A stretch of DNA of 7,120 nucleotides, from NCBI GenBank assembly GCA_937892135.1, contig CALAUK010000157.1, forward strand, positions 1 to 7,120, written 5' to 3'. This document shows, one piece after another, positions 6,548 to 7,120 of the stretch. Position 1 is the stretch's first letter, and the number at the start of each line of letters is the position of its first letter. The notes below the pieces were generated by a model. The model saw only the letters and a list, made by a program, of their open reading frames with translations, did no database searches and was not told the DNA's origin. The stretch comes from an uncultured Clostridia bacterium (GTDB lineage Bacteria; Bacillota; Clostridia; UBA1381; UMGS1253). The position numbers were made by a program, and so were the translations under genes.

Positions 6548-6578
6548 TTAATTCGATATCTCTTCGGCGAGGAATTAA
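6548..6578 (-). repeat. inverted repeat in the 5' leader of the permease operon
   Basis: TTAATTC (6548-6554) and GAATTAA (6572-6578) are perfect inverted repeats. A further CTC/GAG pair can form inside around a GCCGAA loop, so the permease mRNA could fold a small hairpin about 17 nt upstream of its Shine-Dalgarno sequence. It could be an RNA element or a protein-binding site. It has no U-tract and is too short for a recognisable riboswitch class. Confidence 0.4.
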
Positions 6579-6635
6579 GAATAAAACCCGCGCAAAAGAA
6601 ACACAAAAAATGCACAAATCACATTTTCAATTACA

Positions 6636-6664
6636 AATATAACACATTTTTTGAAATTTGTAAA
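6636..6664 (-). promoter_or_regulatory. lplB: probable promoter of the lplB-lplC operon
   Basis: On the minus strand: -35 TTTACA (6664-6659), exactly 17 bp, -10 TATATT (6641-6636). The leader to ATG 6517 would be about 110 nt, long enough for regulation. CACATTTT words occur inside the spacer and just downstream. The AT-rich setting makes chance matches likelier than for the other promoters. Confidence 0.55.
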
Positions 6665-6985
6665 CTGTCACTTGTTTATATTTCAAAAAAAAGTTAAAAA
6701 AAACAGTAACGTTTCTTTTGAAAAAATCTAAAAAAATGTGATTTTTTGAAAAAACATGCTAAAAAATGCCCGAAAACACTGAAAAACGAAAAAATAGTAC
6801 GATAGTGATTTTGACAGTGAAATAAAAGTTACATTTTTTTAGTTCTCGTGAAAACCAAAAACAGTTTTGTGTGAAAAAAACAGAAAAATATTATCAAAAA
6901 AATTTTTTATGCAGGGTTATATAAAAAGATAGGAAAGCAAATAATAAATTTATGCATTATTTTTTAATTTTTTTAAAGAATTTAC

Positions 6986-7014
6986 TTGAAAAATTTTAAA
7001 AAATAGTGTAAAAT
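6986..7014 (+). promoter_or_regulatory. probable promoter of a divergent gene beyond the right edge
   Basis: -35 TTGAAA (6986-6991), 17-bp spacer, -10 TAAAAT (7009-7014). Transcription would start near 7021, giving a leader of about 100 nt before the presumed start codon at the window edge. Confidence 0.6.
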
Positions 7015-7106
7015 ATACTATGGTGGACAAATTGTGAAAGTTGTAATTTTAAGCTTTGGTTTGTTCCTGTGAAAAAGTATATTACAGTGTAATAAATATT
7101 TATAAT

Positions 7107-7120
7107 GAGGTGTTTTTAAT
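7107..7120 (+). promoter_or_regulatory. ribosome binding site of a gene starting at the right edge
   Basis: GAGGTG (7107-7112) is followed by six bases and then AT at 7119-7120. If the next base outside the window is G, this is an ATG start at ideal spacing. The product cannot be known from here. It is divergent from the permease operon, so it could be a regulator or the missing sugar-binding protein, but nothing in the window decides this. Confidence 0.5.

Larger units (their letters stand above)
6531..7120. other. long AT-rich divergent intergenic region
   Basis: About 590 bases without a credible gene on either strand. It is full of A and T runs and holds a promoter on each strand (6636-6664 minus, 6986-7014 plus), a leader hairpin at 6548-6578, repeated CACATTTT/AAAATGTG words around the minus-strand promoter, and a ribosome binding site at the far right. 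The centre (about 6750-6980) shows nothing I can assign with confidence. Confidence 0.7.

Noticed and set aside
6811..6816. Consensus -35 hexamer TTGACA on the + strand
   Set aside because: No -10 hexamer lies at a usable distance; the nearest candidate TACATT is about 14 bp away, and no gene follows at once.
6690..6960. Possible CRISPR or tandem repeat array in the A-rich stretch
   Set aside because: The repeated words are short A/T runs without constant length, spacing or unique spacers.
7101..7106. TATAAT just before the right edge
   Set aside because: A transcript starting from it would begin inside or after the ribosome binding site and it has no matching -35 box; TTGAAA/TAAAAT at 6986-7014 is the better promoter.

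Overview
The window most likely comes from metagenomic sequence and looks composite. From about 860 to 7120 it reads like an anaerobic low-GC Bacillota (class Clostridia, gut or rumen type). It has strong AGGAGG ribosome binding sites, sigma-A type promoters with 17-bp spacers, hairpin plus U-tract terminators, a trmK-nif3 pair, a PflX-type radical SAM protein, a secreted protein with a copper-amine-oxidase-like ('stalk') domain, and LplB/LplC-type sugar ABC permeases. The first 700-800 bases look different. They carry one very acidic protein gene that uses only AGA/AGG for arginine and has no strong Shine-Dalgarno site. It resembles what I would expect of a methanogenic archaeon (Methanobacteriales-like), but that placement is inference. 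The junction between the two textures lies roughly at 680-860 and coincides with an apparently truncated clostridial gene, so an assembly or scaffolding join is the simplest explanation.

Layout. 34-678 (+): protein with a ParB-type N-terminal box, an acidic linker and a conserved-looking C-terminal domain. 785-1555 (-): signal peptide, copper amine oxidase N-terminal-like domain and the beginning of a SurA/foldase-like region, cut off at the junction. 1558-1668: divergent promoter region. 1678-2553 (+): PflX-like radical SAM protein with a TTG start. 2553-2580: a perfect palindromic terminator shared by the two converging genes. 4074 to 2582 (-): trmK followed by the Nif3-family gene, a two-gene operon with its own promoter at 4111-4139. 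4150-4181: terminator of the next operon. 6517 to 4200 (-): two CUT1-type ABC permease genes, lplB-like then lplC-like. 6531-7120: an AT-rich divergent intergenic region with one promoter on each strand and the ribosome binding site of a gene whose start codon would straddle the right edge.

How the genes work together. The two permeases should form the membrane channel of a carbohydrate (probably oligosaccharide) importer. Neither the substrate-binding lipoprotein nor the ATPase is in the window; this family commonly borrows a shared MsmX-type ATPase. trmK (tRNA m1A22 methyltransferase) and the Nif3-family gene are a classic conserved Firmicutes neighbourhood. The most unusual items are the 160-residue Ala/Lys/Glu-rich cytoplasmic extension on the LplB-like permease, the ParB-box protein without a visible ParB core, and the junction itself. 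I see no CRISPR array, tRNA, rRNA, transposase or attachment site, and no clear-cut novel defence or mobile system.
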